From Sphingomonas sp. Leaf17 (GTDB lineage Bacteria; Pseudomonadota; Alphaproteobacteria; Sphingomonadales; Sphingomonadaceae), in the NCBI RefSeq assembly GCF_001421505.1, contig NZ_LMKL01000006.1, positions 124,001-188,000 on the forward strand: a stretch of 64,000 bases of DNA. The letters are read 5' to 3'. This document shows positions 63,763 to 64,000 of the stretch, piece by piece (positions within the stretch are counted from its first letter, which is position 1; each line of letters starts with the position of its first letter). The position numbers were made by a program, and so were the translations under genes. The notes under the pieces are model-generated. The model saw only the letters and a list, made by a program, of their open reading frames with translations. It was not told the origin of the DNA and did not search any database.

Positions 63763-64000
63763 ATGCAGGGGGATCGGCTGCACTGGTGGCAAACACGATG
63801 GTTCGTGGCGGCGATGGCACTCGCGGCGGCGATCCCGTTGCTGTGGCCGGACATTCCGCCGCTGGTCGACCTGCCGGGGCACATGGGCCGCTACCGCGTG
63901 CAGGAGGCGTGGAACAGCGCGCCCTGGCTGCACGACTGGTACAATTTCCAATGGTCGATGATCGGCAATCTGGGGATCGACCTGCTCGTCATCCCGATGG
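63763..64000 (+). CDS. Membrane protein, N-terminal fragment
   Basis: The visible 79 codons start MQGDRLHWWQTRWFVAAMAL, with a hydrophobic helix near 14-28, then DIPPLVDLPGHMGRYRVQ, an acidic/His-containing loop, and a second hydrophobic start (IGNLGIDLLVIPM). It follows the GT-C-like gene by 9 bp and runs off the right edge. The loop between helices 1 and 2 with DLPGHMGR is reminiscent of other GT-C-like membrane proteins. No firm family. Confidence 0.6.
   Translation, partial: MQGDRLHWWQTRWFVAAMALAAAIPLLWPDIPPLVDLPGHMGRYRVQEAWNSAPWLHDWYNFQWSMIGNLGIDLLVIPM

Overview
The window reads as chromosomal DNA of a sphingomonad-type alphaproteobacterium (Sphingomonas or a close relative). The grounds are very high GC with strong third-position bias, a crtY-crtI-crtB carotenoid locus, an Atm1-type exporter, many proteins of sphingomonad type (DUF1489, DUF2141, cupin-like/JmjC, MipA, desiccation-type ferritin-like proteins), GC-rich REP-like dyads between genes, and a candidate EcfG-type stress promoter. 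These are family-level recognitions made by eye. No rRNA, tRNA, CRISPR array, prophage or insertion sequence was seen.

Layout. 1-3.2 kb: the 5' end of rpoZ, a soluble two-HKD phospholipase D/cardiolipin synthase-like enzyme, a SAM methyltransferase, and a lower-GC DUF4304 gene surrounded by six copies of the motif GATGCANAA. 3.2-15.7 kb: an ABM monooxygenase, an MFS exporter, a double-AAA CDC48 ATPase with a terminator-bearing leader, a LysR regulator, cyclophilin, mgtE, DUF1489, a membrane diguanylate cyclase, a BaiN/HI0933 flavoprotein, a YegD-like Hsp70 and a shikimate dehydrogenase-like protein. 15.7-22.2 kb: a polysaccharide region with the fossil of a Tat-exported protein, a secreted CBM-like protein, a GH9 endoglucanase, a JmjC/cupin protein, a NodB lipoprotein deacetylase and a sugar porter. 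LacI-type operator-like dyads lie at both ends.

22.2-28.4 kb: bioF-bioD-bioA in translational overlap (no bioB here), a RelBE module, an HNH endonuclease, and thiC under a TPP riboswitch. 28.4-33.3 kb: two tandem Tat-exported ferritin-like proteins behind a candidate EcfG promoter, MipA, and a sterol desaturase overlapping a DUF2141 gene. 33.3-38.6 kb: a GNAT gene divergent from the carotenoid operon crtY-crtI-(DnaJ-type zinc knuckle protein)-LOG-crtB. crtY, crtI and crtB turn GGPP into beta-carotene; the two extra genes are unexplained.

38.6-64 kb: an Atm1-like ABC exporter, recQ, a TIGR01244 phosphatase-fold protein, a HAD hydrolase, a zinc-free L36, a DUF4136 lipoprotein / M14 carboxypeptidase / GNAT chain, gpmA, purE-purK, dnaN, an outer-membrane barrel, a histidine phosphatase, a glutathionyl-hydroquinone reductase-like protein, a GH27 alpha-galactosidase, rlmN, a TSUP permease, a flavin reductase, a cytochrome b plus SUOX-fold molybdo-lipoprotein pair, a CFA-type methyltransferase, argG, a GT-C-like membrane protein and the start of another membrane protein. 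Inverted pairs of REP-like elements sit beside gpmA/purE, purK/dnaN and argG.

No single undescribed system stands out. The best leads are the zinc knuckle and LOG genes in the carotenoid operon, the GATGCANAA array around the DUF4304 gene, the terminated leader of the CDC48 gene, the paired ferritin-like proteins with different predicted anchoring, and the shared operator-like dyads of the polysaccharide region.
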